Shown here one piece after another: positions 1 to 5,718 of a DNA stretch of 8,963 nucleotides. A model generated the notes under the pieces. The model saw nothing but the letters and a program-made list of their open reading frames with translations, did no database searches and was not told the origin of the DNA. This DNA is from Desulfotignum sp. (GTDB taxonomy: Bacteria; Desulfobacterota; Desulfobacteria; Desulfobacterales; Desulfobacteraceae): contig JAIPDY010000128.1 of the NCBI GenBank assembly GCA_021737445.1, forward strand, positions 1-8,963. The letters run 5' to 3'. Made by a program: the position numbers and the translations under genes. Within the stretch, counting starts at the first letter, position 1. The number at the start of each line of letters is the position of its first letter.

Positions 1-1
1 T

Positions 2-814
2 TCTCTTCTTGACTTAAGAAAATCCGGCCTGGAACATGTGGTTTTTTTAAATGTGATCGAACGGGAAAAAGTGACCATGCGGCGGGGCAAGGGATATGTA
101 AAAGATGATGAAGTACGGCTCAAGGAAATTGCCAATATACGGTTCATTGACTGGGCGGAGAACCTGTTTGAAATGGGGATGGAAGTGGGGGCCTATATTG
201 AAGTGTCATCCCTGATTCCCAAGATTGTCGAGGTGGTGGAAAAAGAAAAGCCCGACCTCATCGTCATCGGCCGCTCCCAGAAAGGAAAGATTGAACAGCT
301 GTATTCCAGATCTGATATCACCGAGCTGACCCGCAGATCCCCGGTGCCCATCCTGGTTTTCAAGCACATGACCGAAAGCAAGCTGGTGCCGGCAAAAATT
401 TTTGAAAGGCCCCTGTTTGCCACCTCCTGGTCCAACAGCAGCGAAAAAGCCGTGGCATGCCTCAAGGAGCTGGGAAATGTCATTGGTGAAATGCATCTCA
501 TGCATGTGGTGGATGAAAAAAATCTGAAAACCGCAGATACCCATGTGGTGCAGCAGGTTAGAAAAAAAGAGAGAAACCGGCTGGATGATCTGTGTGCGGA
601 GTTTGAAGAAAAAGGCATATCTGCCAGGCCCCATGTGTATGTGGGTGATCCGGAAACAGAAATATTGAAGGCTGCCCAGGAATACCAGGCATCCATGATT
701 ATTCTTGGCTTCAGTGACCGCACCGCCCTGATGGAGCGCTGGATGGGATCCATTTCCAGAAACATTGCTGATAAATCTCCGTATCCCTGTCTGCTGTTTC
801 CGGTGAAAAAATAA
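2..814 (+). CDS. Tandem universal stress protein (UspA family), 5' partial
   Basis: A cytoplasmic protein of two UspA alpha/beta domains in one chain; such proteins bind nucleotide and modulate stress or energy responses. The frame is open from position 2. A GTG at 38 could be read as a start, but the codons before it (SLLDLRKSGLEHV) read as the first helix leading into the beta strand VVFLNVIE, so the true start lies left of the window. Domain 1 ends near SPVPILVFK; domain 2 starts near FERPLFATSWSNSS and ends with YPCLLFPVKK. The family ATP loop is G-2X-G-9X-G-S/T. Domain 2 keeps GFSD, then nine residues, then GS, so only the middle Gly is replaced (by Asp). Domain 1 (GRSQ, nine residues, RS) has lost two glycines and may not bind ATP. 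The response regulator begins 40 bases downstream. Family call is firm; the role is inferred. Confidence 0.93.
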   Translation, partial: SLLDLRKSGLEHVVFLNVIEREKVTMRRGKGYVKDDEVRLKEIANIRFIDWAENLFEMGMEVGAYIEVSSLIPKIVEVVEKEKPDLIVIGRSQKGKIEQLYSRSDITELTRRSPVPILVFKHMTESKLVPAKIFERPLFATSWSNSSEKAVACLKELGNVIGEMHLMHVVDEKNLKTADTHVVQQVRKKERNRLDDLCAEFEEKGISARPHVYVGDPETEILKAAQEYQASMIILGFSDRTALMERWMGSISRNIADKSPYPCLLFPVKK

Positions 815-854
815 ACGGTTTTTAAAAGGGGTAATTTTTCAACAAAGGGTATGT

Positions 855-1322
855 ATGAAATTACTATTTATAGATGATGAACAGACATTTTTAAAATATA
901 TTGCCAAACGGCTGAAGCTTGAGGGGTTTACGGTCAAAACCACCTTCTCAGGCGAAGAAGGGGTGGCAGCGGCGGCACAAGAGGTGTTTGACGTGGCAGT
1001 GGTGGATCTGCAGATGCCGGGCATTGACGGCATTGAGGTGCAAAGAAGGCTCAAGGATCTGCAGCCGGATCTGCCCTGTATTGTGCTCACCGGCCACGGG
1101 AGTGTGGAAAACGCGCTTGAGAGCGGCAAATACAATGCGTTCAGGTTTTTGTCCAAGCCTGTGGACATGGATACCCTTATTGAGACTATCCAGGCAGCCC
1201 ATGATTTCCGTCGTGTGAAGGAGGCGGCCGGCACCCCGGATGCGGCAGCAGCCTCAGAGGGGCAGGGGCCGGTATCCAGATTTTTTAAAAAATTCCGCAG
1301 CATTTATGGCGTAGAAAAATAA
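855..1322 (+). CDS. Single-domain response regulator (CheY-like receiver) with C-terminal tail
   Basis: A 155-aa phosphoacceptor protein of two-component signalling. The receiver domain covers about residues 1-120: acidic pair D7/D8, phosphoacceptor D51 in VVDLQMPGIDG, switch T79 in VLTGHG, and K101 in FLSKP. All catalytic residues are intact, so it should accept phosphate from a histidine kinase. No DNA-binding, enzymatic or other output domain follows. After an Ala/Gly/Pro-rich linker (about 123-139) comes a short basic/aromatic tail, VSRFFKKFRSIYG, possibly a docking or membrane-contact peptide. The start at 855 has AAAGGG at 844-849 five bases upstream; an ATG at 851 is in another frame. 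No kinase is in the window. It lies between a UspA protein and the Mrp operon, which suggests but does not show a role in controlling ion homeostasis. Confidence 0.95.
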   Translation: MKLLFIDDEQTFLKYIAKRLKLEGFTVKTTFSGEEGVAAAAQEVFDVAVVDLQMPGIDGIEVQRRLKDLQPDLPCIVLTGHGSVENALESGKYNAFRFLSKPVDMDTLIETIQAAHDFRRVKEAAGTPDAAAASEGQGPVSRFFKKFRSIYGVEK

Positions 1323-1326
1323 ACAT

Positions 1327-1358
1327 AAAAACAGCCGCCCGTGTCACAGGCTTTTTTT
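1327..1358 (+). terminator. Weak intrinsic-terminator-like hairpin
   Basis: Shortly after the response regulator stop, AGCC (1333-1336) can pair with GGCT (1349-1352) across a 12-base loop. It is flanked by AAAAA (1327-1331) and a run of seven T (1352-1358). The core stem has only four pairs plus an A/T extension past one mismatch, so it would be a leaky terminator or attenuator at best. Its position between the regulatory pair and the antiporter genes is the main argument for it. Confidence 0.3.
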
Positions 1359-1412
1359 GTGAACGGATTGGTACGTGAAACCTCCGGTGAAAATATAAAA
1401 AGGATGTGGGTG

Positions 1413-1958
1413 ATGAAAGAAAGCCGATATGAAAAAAAAGAGAGCAGAACCGGTACAACGTCGGGATCAGCCTTTTTTCCATTTTTTATCACTTTTGTTT
1501 TCATGTTTGCCACCTGGATCATTTTGTCCGGCAAGTTCGATCCTTTGCTGCTGGGCCTGGGACTTTTTTCCAGTGCGGTCGTGGCCTGGTTTTTTCATGA
1601 TCTTTTGTTTGCCGGCGTCACCTTGAAACAGACAGGGGTGTTTATCAGGTTCTGCCGGTATATGCCCTGGCTTGTCATGGAGATCATCAAAGCCAATTTT
1701 CATATCTTGTATCTTGTGTTTCACCCCAGGATGCTTCAGCTCATTGATCCCCATATTATCCAGTTCCAGACCGGCTTAAAATCTGACATTGCCATCACCA
1801 CCCTGGCCAATGCCATTACCCTGACCCCGGGGACGGTGACCATCACAGCCACTTCCGAAGGCGGGTTCCGGGTGCATGCCATTGACAGGCCCAGTGCCCA
1901 ATCGCTTCCCGGTGCCATGCTGGACCGGGTGGCCCATGTTTACGGAGAAAAGATATGA
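1413..1958 (+). CDS. mnhE: Mrp-type Na+/H+ antiporter subunit E (MnhE/MrpE, MbhA-like)
   Basis: Small integral membrane subunit of the multisubunit Mrp antiporter in the inner membrane. The N-terminal part has two hydrophobic segments around the family signature SGKFDPLLLGLGLF. A further segment follows (YMPWLVMEIIKANFHILYLV), then a soluble C-terminal domain with the conserved block TLANAITLTPGTVTIT. I chose the ATG at 1413 because AAGG (1400-1403) is nine bases upstream, giving 181 aa, close to the family's usual size. The frame also opens at GTG 1341 and ATG 1404, but the first has no ribosome site and would overlap the possible terminator, and the second abuts AGG. The stop overlaps the start of mnhF (ATGA at 1955-1958), so the two are translationally coupled. 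It is the first antiporter gene, as E (mbhA) is in Mbh clusters. Family assignment is secure. Confidence 0.95.
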   Translation: MKESRYEKKESRTGTTSGSAFFPFFITFVFMFATWIILSGKFDPLLLGLGLFSSAVVAWFFHDLLFAGVTLKQTGVFIRFCRYMPWLVMEIIKANFHILYLVFHPRMLQLIDPHIIQFQTGLKSDIAITTLANAITLTPGTVTITATSEGGFRVHAIDRPSAQSLPGAMLDRVAHVYGEKI

Positions 1959-2242
1959 CCTATTTTTTTTCATGCATTGCCGTTGCTTTGTGTCTGATCA
2001 TGGTGTTGCCGCTGTACCGGTGCCTGTTCGGTCCCACGGTGCTGGACCGGCTGGTGGGGGTGAACGCCATCGGCAGCAAAACCGTTGTGCTGCTTTTGCT
2101 CATCGGATACCTGTACGGGCGGGTGGATATGTTTGTGGACATTGCCCTGGCATATGCGTTTTTAAATTTTGTGGCCGTGCTTGCCGCCTCCCGGTATTTT
2201 CACAAGCGCAAAGGCCTGTACGAAGAATCTTTCATGGAGTAG
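1955..2242 (+). CDS. mnhF: Mrp-type Na+/H+ antiporter subunit F (MnhF/MrpF, MbhB-like)
   Basis: A 95-aa subunit with three transmembrane helices, required for assembly and activity of Mrp complexes. Helix 1 covers about residues 3-20. The family signature GPTVLDRLVGVNAIGSK (about 26-42) follows, with the conserved D31-R32 pair, then helix 2 (VVLLLLIGYLYG) and helix 3 (FVDIALAYAFLNFVAVLAA). The length is normal for the family. The start overlaps the mnhE stop by four bases, and the stop TAG (2240-2242) lies inside the ribosome-site region of mnhG, so E, F and G are coupled. A run of eight T (1963-1970) lies just after the start codon and encodes part of helix 1. Assignment is secure. Confidence 0.95.
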   Translation: MTYFFSCIAVALCLIMVLPLYRCLFGPTVLDRLVGVNAIGSKTVVLLLLIGYLYGRVDMFVDIALAYAFLNFVAVLAASRYFHKRKGLYEESFME

Positions 2243-2244
2243 TA

Positions 2245-2583
2245 ATGATACATGTATTCATAAATATTGCTGCAATATTTTTCCTGGTCACAGGCCTGGT
2301 CTTTTTCCTCGGCGGGGCTGTGGGCATCATCCGGATGCCTGATTTTTATTCCCGGATGCATCCGGCCGGCAAACTGGACACCCTGGGGATATTTGCCATG
2401 GTTACAGGACTGGTTATCTACAACCTGCACCATTTTTCCCTTGAGACCCTGCTTTTGTCCATCAAGATGTCTCTGATCGTGTTCTTTGTGTTCCTGGCCA
2501 GCCCCACAGCCACCCATTCCATTGTGGATGCCGGCATGCGGGCGGGACTGCGGCCCTGGACCAAAAAAAAGAAAAAGGAATAA
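2245..2583 (+). CDS. mnhG: Mrp-type Na+/H+ antiporter subunit G (MnhG/MrpG, MbhC-like)
   Basis: A 112-aa subunit with three predicted transmembrane helices. The hallmark motif GIIRMPDFYSRMHPAGKLDT (about 27-46) is intact, including R30, the MPDFY block, H39 and D45-T46. Helix 1 is at about 5-26, helix 2 around IFAMVTGLVIYNL, and helix 3 around MSLIVFFVFLASPTATH. The frame is open much further upstream (from 1876), but ATG 2245 is the start: GGAG at 2236-2239 is five bases before it, it follows the mnhF stop directly, and the family begins here. The protein ends in a run of lysines (KKKKKE) encoded by an A-rich tract with eight consecutive A (2563-2570); the tail probably sits on the cytoplasmic side by the positive-inside rule. 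The next gene starts six bases after the stop. Confidence 0.95.
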   Translation: MIHVFINIAAIFFLVTGLVFFLGGAVGIIRMPDFYSRMHPAGKLDTLGIFAMVTGLVIYNLHHFSLETLLLSIKMSLIVFFVFLASPTATHSIVDAGMRAGLRPWTKKKKKE

Positions 2584-2589
2584 CCAAAG

Positions 2590-2835
2590 ATGCTGTGGCC
2601 CATTGATCTGATTGTATTGACCTTTGTGATTTTCTGCGCCATTGCCGCCATCACGGTCCGGGACCTTCTGGGAACCGCCATCTTATTCAGTGCGTATTCA
2701 TTTTTGATGTGCCTGCTGTGGGCTGTCATGGGGGCGGTGGATGTGGCATTCACCGAAGCTTCGGTGGGCGCCGGGGTGAGCACGGTGTTCTTTGTGGCAG
2801 CAGTATTCCGGACCAGCAGGAGGACAAAAGATTGA
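2590..2835 (+). CDS. Free-standing DUF4040/MbhD-like antiporter subunit (part of the MrpA C-terminal region)
   Basis: An 81-aa membrane protein with helices at about 5-23 (IDLIVLTFVIFCAIAAIT), 27-50 and 55-71. The sequence VRDLLGTAILFSAYSFLMCL, followed by VDVAFTEASVGAGVSTVFF, is the pattern of DUF4040 (MbhD). In classical Mrp systems this region lies near the C-terminus of the large MrpA subunit and resembles part of NuoJ of complex I. Here it is its own gene, as mbhD is in Pyrococcus Mbh. The start ATG has AAAGGAA (2574-2580) nine bases upstream. The end carries a ribosome site for the next gene, and its TGA stop (2833-2835) overlaps the next start (TTG 2832-2834). It presumably forms the lateral channel between the small subunits and the large antiporter-like ones. 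Family call is good; the name is by homology with MbhD. Confidence 0.88.
   Translation: MLWPIDLIVLTFVIFCAIAAITVRDLLGTAILFSAYSFLMCLLWAVMGAVDVAFTEASVGAGVSTVFFVAAVFRTSRRTKD
2818..2823 (+). promoter_or_regulatory. Strong Shine-Dalgarno site that fixes a TTG start
   Basis: A perfect AGGAGG lies eight bases before the TTG at 2832. There is no ATG or GTG start in that frame that would give a protein beginning at the MbhE domain: the open frame reaches back to ATG 2709, but the residues before the TTG are the wrong-frame reading of the DUF4040 gene. The site lies inside the coding sequence of that upstream gene. Confidence 0.85.
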
Positions 2836-3656
2836 AATTCATCGGCTTTGTCATTGTCTGTCTTACCGGCGGACTGTTGTTATACGGCACCGTGGACCTG
2901 CCGGACTGGGGTGACCCCGCATCCCCGGCATCCACCCACCTGTCTGACTATTATATTGAGCACATTGTGGAACAAACCCAGGTGCCCAATCTGGTGACTG
3001 CGGTGCTGGCGGATTACAGGGGATATGACACCATGTTTGAGACCGCAGTGGTGTTCTGCGCAGGACTTGCCTGCTTTCTTCTGCTCAGAGATTTTCGGCC
3101 CAAAAAAGACCGGTATTTCCGCCATGTGCCCACCGGGGTGATGCTGCATTTCAAGAACCCGGACACCCGCCTGGTTGCGGGAAATGAATTTGAACATATG
3201 GACAAAGACTGGGTGCCTTCGGATATGATCATCAAAACCGTGTGCCGGATACTGATTCCCTTTATCCAGATTTATGCACTGTATGTGGTGGCCCACGGGG
3301 ATTTTTCTCCGGGAGGCGGGTTCCAGGGCGGGGTGATCTTCGGTTCCAGCCTGATTCTGATGGCCATCTCCTATAACCTGAAAACCCTGGTGAAACGGGT
3401 GACGGAAAAATTTTTGTCCATCTTTGCCGCCCTGGGGGTTTTGATTTACGTGGGGCTTGGTTTTTTGGCCATGATAATGGGCGGCCATTTTCTGGACTAT
3501 GGTATGCTGGCGCCGCTTTTGCCTTCTGATCCCGGCCATATCCGTGCCCTTGGCATGCTGGGGGTGGAGATCGGTGTGGGTATTGCCGTGATGGCGGTCA
3601 TGGTGATCATTTACATGAATATCGTTTCTGAAGGCAGACATGATGAAGGACTGTAG
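2832..3656 (+). CDS. mnhB: Mrp-type antiporter subunit B with N-terminal MbhE domain (MbhE-MnhB fusion)
   Basis: A 274-aa inner-membrane protein made of two modules. Residues about 1-93 match MbhE, the last part of classical MrpA: one N-terminal helix, a periplasmic-type stretch (WGDPASPASTHLSDYYIEH), then the conserved PNLVTAVLADYRGYDTMFET at about 52-71 and a second helix. Residues about 130-274 are the MnhB/MbhF domain: the hallmark HGDFSPGGGFQGG is at 155-167, with further helices after it. A hydrophilic link (about 87-130) joins them. In Pyrococcus Mbh these are separate genes, mbhE and mbhF. The start is TTG, chosen for the perfect AGGAGG eight bases upstream and the overlap with the DUF4040 stop; the first in-frame residues after it are already MbhE-like. 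The stop TAG overlaps the AGGAG of mnhC. The fusion may be normal in its own subfamily. Confidence 0.93.
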   Translation: MKFIGFVIVCLTGGLLLYGTVDLPDWGDPASPASTHLSDYYIEHIVEQTQVPNLVTAVLADYRGYDTMFETAVVFCAGLACFLLLRDFRPKKDRYFRHVPTGVMLHFKNPDTRLVAGNEFEHMDKDWVPSDMIIKTVCRILIPFIQIYALYVVAHGDFSPGGGFQGGVIFGSSLILMAISYNLKTLVKRVTEKFLSIFAALGVLIYVGLGFLAMIMGGHFLDYGMLAPLLPSDPGHIRALGMLGVEIGVGIAVMAVMVIIYMNIVSEGRHDEGL

Positions 3657-3665
3657 GAGAAACCC

Positions 3666-4082
3666 ATGAGCGACATCCTGGCGCTGATCGTGGCAAAATA
3701 CAATTTCTGGCTCTACATCATTCTCATGATGATCGGGCTGTATGCCATGATCGCCAAAAACAATCTGATGAAAAAACTGGTGGGCATGAATATTTTCCAG
3801 ACCGCCATTATCCTGTTTTATGTGTCCATCGGGTACAAGCACGGGGCCACTTTGCCCATCATTCAGGGGGGGCATGGCGGTCATTCAGCCCATGACGTTG
3901 TGATCCATGCGGCAGATTATATCAACCCGCTGCCCCATGTGCTCATGCTCACCGCCATTGTGGTGTCGGTGGCCACCTTCGGGGTGGCCATGGCATTGTG
4001 TGTCCGGATTTACCAGCGATACCAGACCCTGGAAGAAGATGAACTGAGAATGCGCGTATCGGAAAGAATTACCCATGAATAA
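3666..4082 (+). CDS. mnhC: Mrp-type Na+/H+ antiporter subunit C (MnhC/MrpC, NuoK-like)
   Basis: A 138-aa subunit homologous to complex I NuoK and Mbh subunit MbhG, with three transmembrane helices: about 15-31, 36-56 and 92-113. Typical family blocks are NNLMKKLVGMNIFQTAIILF (about 32-51) and NPLPHVLMLTAIVVSVATFG (87-106). Between helices 2 and 3 is a loop rich in Gly and His (about 64-83) containing H70, H73, H76 and H81, more than I expect for this subunit. The C-terminal part, residues about 116-138, is charged. AGGAG at 3655-3659 lies six bases before the start and overlaps the mnhB stop codon. The 3' end overlaps the start of mnhD by eight bases. Assignment is secure. Confidence 0.95.
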   Translation: MSDILALIVAKYNFWLYIILMMIGLYAMIAKNNLMKKLVGMNIFQTAIILFYVSIGYKHGATLPIIQGGHGGHSAHDVVIHAADYINPLPHVLMLTAIVVSVATFGVAMALCVRIYQRYQTLEEDELRMRVSERITHE

Positions 4083-5637
4083 CATGCCGGCAATACTTGT
4101 TCTGGCCCCGTTGCTGGGGGCATTTTTCGCAGGCCTGGCCGCCTGGATACAAAAACAGCTCTCCTACTACATCGCCCTGGCTGCCCTGGCTGTCTCCTGT
4201 GTGGCCGCTGTCAGCGTGCTTGCGGATGTGATAACCTCAGGCACAATGCAGTACCGCATGGCCGGGTGGGCACCGCCCATGGGCATAGAGTTGCGGATCG
4301 ATCTGCTCAACGCCATGGTGCTGGTGCTGATATCTGTCATCGCGTTTGTGAACCTGGTGGCCAGTGTCCAAAACGTGGCCCGGGAAATCCCTGACCGGGC
4401 ACCCTCTTTTTATGTGATGTACCTGCTGTTTGTGGTGGGGCTTACCGGGGTCACCGCCACAGGGGATCTGTTCAACCTGTATGTACTCATCGAGATCACC
4501 TCTTTGACCTCATATGCCCTGATTGCCTTAGGCGACAAAGACCGTGCACCCCTTGCCGCATTGAATTATATCTTCATCGGTGTGATCGGGGCCTCGTTTT
4601 ATCTGCTGGGGGTGGGGTATCTGTACATCACCACCGGATCCTTGAACATGGCGGATGTGGCAGTCATCCTCACAGGCATCCAGGGATCAACTGCTGTGCT
4701 CACCGCTTTTATCTTATGCATTCTGGGGGTCTGGATCAAGATGGCCCTGTTTCCTCTGCATGTGTGGCTGCCCAATGCCTATGCATTTGCACCGGTGGGG
4801 TTTGCCCGGGTGGTGGCGCCGCTGATGACCAAGGTCATGGTATATGTCATGGTGCGGCTCATGGTCACGGTGTTCGGGATGGAATATATTTTTGAGACCC
4901 TGCACCTGGCCGATGCCGTGGTATGGCTGGCGGTCATCGCCATCCTTGCCGGGGCGTTCACAGCCCTGTTCCAGAAAGATCTGAAAAAAATGCTGGCCTA
5001 TATCATTGTATGCGAGATAGGATATATGGTGGGGGGTGCCTGGCTGGGAAATACTCTGGGTATGACCGGGGCCATTCTCCACATCCTCAATGACGGGCTC
5101 ATGACCTTTGCCCTGTTTCTGGCTCTGGGCAATATCATCTATATGCGCAGACAGACGGTATTTTCAGATTTATCCGGGCTGTTTGCCGCCATGCCCTGGA
5201 CCATGGCCGGATTTGTCCTGGCAGGGTTGAGCATTATCGGGGTGCCCCCCACCTGCGGTTTTTTCAGCAAATGGTACCTGGTACTCGGCGCGTTCGAGGC
5301 TGGAGCCTATCATTTTGCCGCAGCCCTGATCATCTCCAGCCTGGTATGTGCGGTGCTGTTTTTCAAGGTGTTTGAGATCTGTTTTTTCGCACCCGCACCC
5401 GGCGCCCAGGGCCATCATGTTCCCGGGAACCCGCAACCGCCCCATGACATCCATACCGCCGGTAACCTACAACCGTCCCATGGCCATCATGCCGCCGGTC
5501 ATGCCGGGGCAGTGGTGATGGCCGAGGCCCCGGTGTCCATGCTGGCAGCCTTAGGACTGGTGAGCGCTTCCATTATTGCAGCCGGCGTATATGCCGGTAC
5601 CATTGTCGACACCATTATTCTGCCGTTTCTCCAATGA
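4075..5637 (+). CDS. mnhD: Mrp-type antiporter subunit D, first of three NuoL/M/N-like paralogues (MbhH-like)
   Basis: A 520-aa polytopic protein of the proton-conducting membrane transporter family, probably 14 helices. It carries the TM5 glutamate E140 (NLYVLIEITSLTSYAL), TM7 lysine K222 (IKMALFPLHVWLPNAY) and TM8 lysine K253 (MTKVMVYVMVR). At the TM12 position, where paralogues have Lys eight residues after a His, this one has T344 (HILNDGLMTFALF). That is a clear difference within the operon, though possibly normal for its subfamily. Between the last two helices is a hydrophilic insert (about 438-482) with eight histidines, built from an internal repeat, which makes the protein somewhat longer than usual. 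The start overlaps the end of mnhC; GGAAAG (4060-4065) is nine bases upstream, and a second ATG at 4084 is possible. Order after B and C fits the MbhF-G-H layout. Confidence 0.95.
   Translation: MNNMPAILVLAPLLGAFFAGLAAWIQKQLSYYIALAALAVSCVAAVSVLADVITSGTMQYRMAGWAPPMGIELRIDLLNAMVLVLISVIAFVNLVASVQNVAREIPDRAPSFYVMYLLFVVGLTGVTATGDLFNLYVLIEITSLTSYALIALGDKDRAPLAALNYIFIGVIGASFYLLGVGYLYITTGSLNMADVAVILTGIQGSTAVLTAFILCILGVWIKMALFPLHVWLPNAYAFAPVGFARVVAPLMTKVMVYVMVRLMVTVFGMEYIFETLHLADAVVWLAVIAILAGAFTALFQKDLKKMLAYIIVCEIGYMVGGAWLGNTLGMTGAILHILNDGLMTFALFLALGNIIYMRRQTVFSDLSGLFAAMPWTMAGFVLAGLSIIGVPPTCGFFSKWYLVLGAFEAGAYHFAAALIISSLVCAVLFFKVFEICFFAPAPGAQGHHVPGNPQPPHDIHTAGNLQPSHGHHAAGHAGAVVMAEAPVSMLAALGLVSASIIAAGVYAGTIVDTIILPFLQ
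5423..5494 (+). repeat. In-frame 36-bp imperfect tandem repeat encoding a His-rich linker of MnhD
   Basis: Two adjacent 36-base units (5423-5458 and 5459-5494) share 27 of 36 bases by my alignment. They encode 12-residue units of the form GN-P/L-QP-P/S-H followed by further His and Ala/Thr. Partial copies flank them: GGCCATCATG before unit 1 is repeated in unit 2, and GGTCATGCCGG follows. Because the period is a multiple of three, copy-number change would lengthen or shorten the loop without breaking the frame. Confidence 0.75.
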
Positions 5638-5718
5638 GGGCCACAGCCATGACTGACCAGATTTTGTGCAACCAATACACCTACCTGATGGTAATATCCC
5701 AAAAAGGCTGATCCAACC

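Noticed and set aside
193..765. Long reverse-strand open frames over the Usp gene, and similar ones at 2880-3884, 5499-6128, 5797-6285, 7798-8352 and 8440-8949
   Set aside because: All lie antisense to well-recognised genes, are rich in His/Gln/Gly/Pro as expected of wrong-strand reading of GC-rich membrane genes, and show no family motif.
1368..1399. Promoter-like TTGGTA ... TATAAA before mnhE
   Set aside because: The spacing is about 20 bases and the -10 box would sit almost on the ribosome site, leaving no room for a leader.
1341..1412. Earlier GTG start for mnhE
   Set aside because: No ribosome site before 1341, the extension is not typical of MnhE, and it would run through the terminator-like hairpin.
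1876..2244. N-terminal extension of the mnhG frame back to 1876
   Set aside because: It overlaps mnhE and mnhF in another frame and the peptide is Cys/Arg/Gly-rich without family similarity; MnhG starts at 2245 with its own ribosome site.
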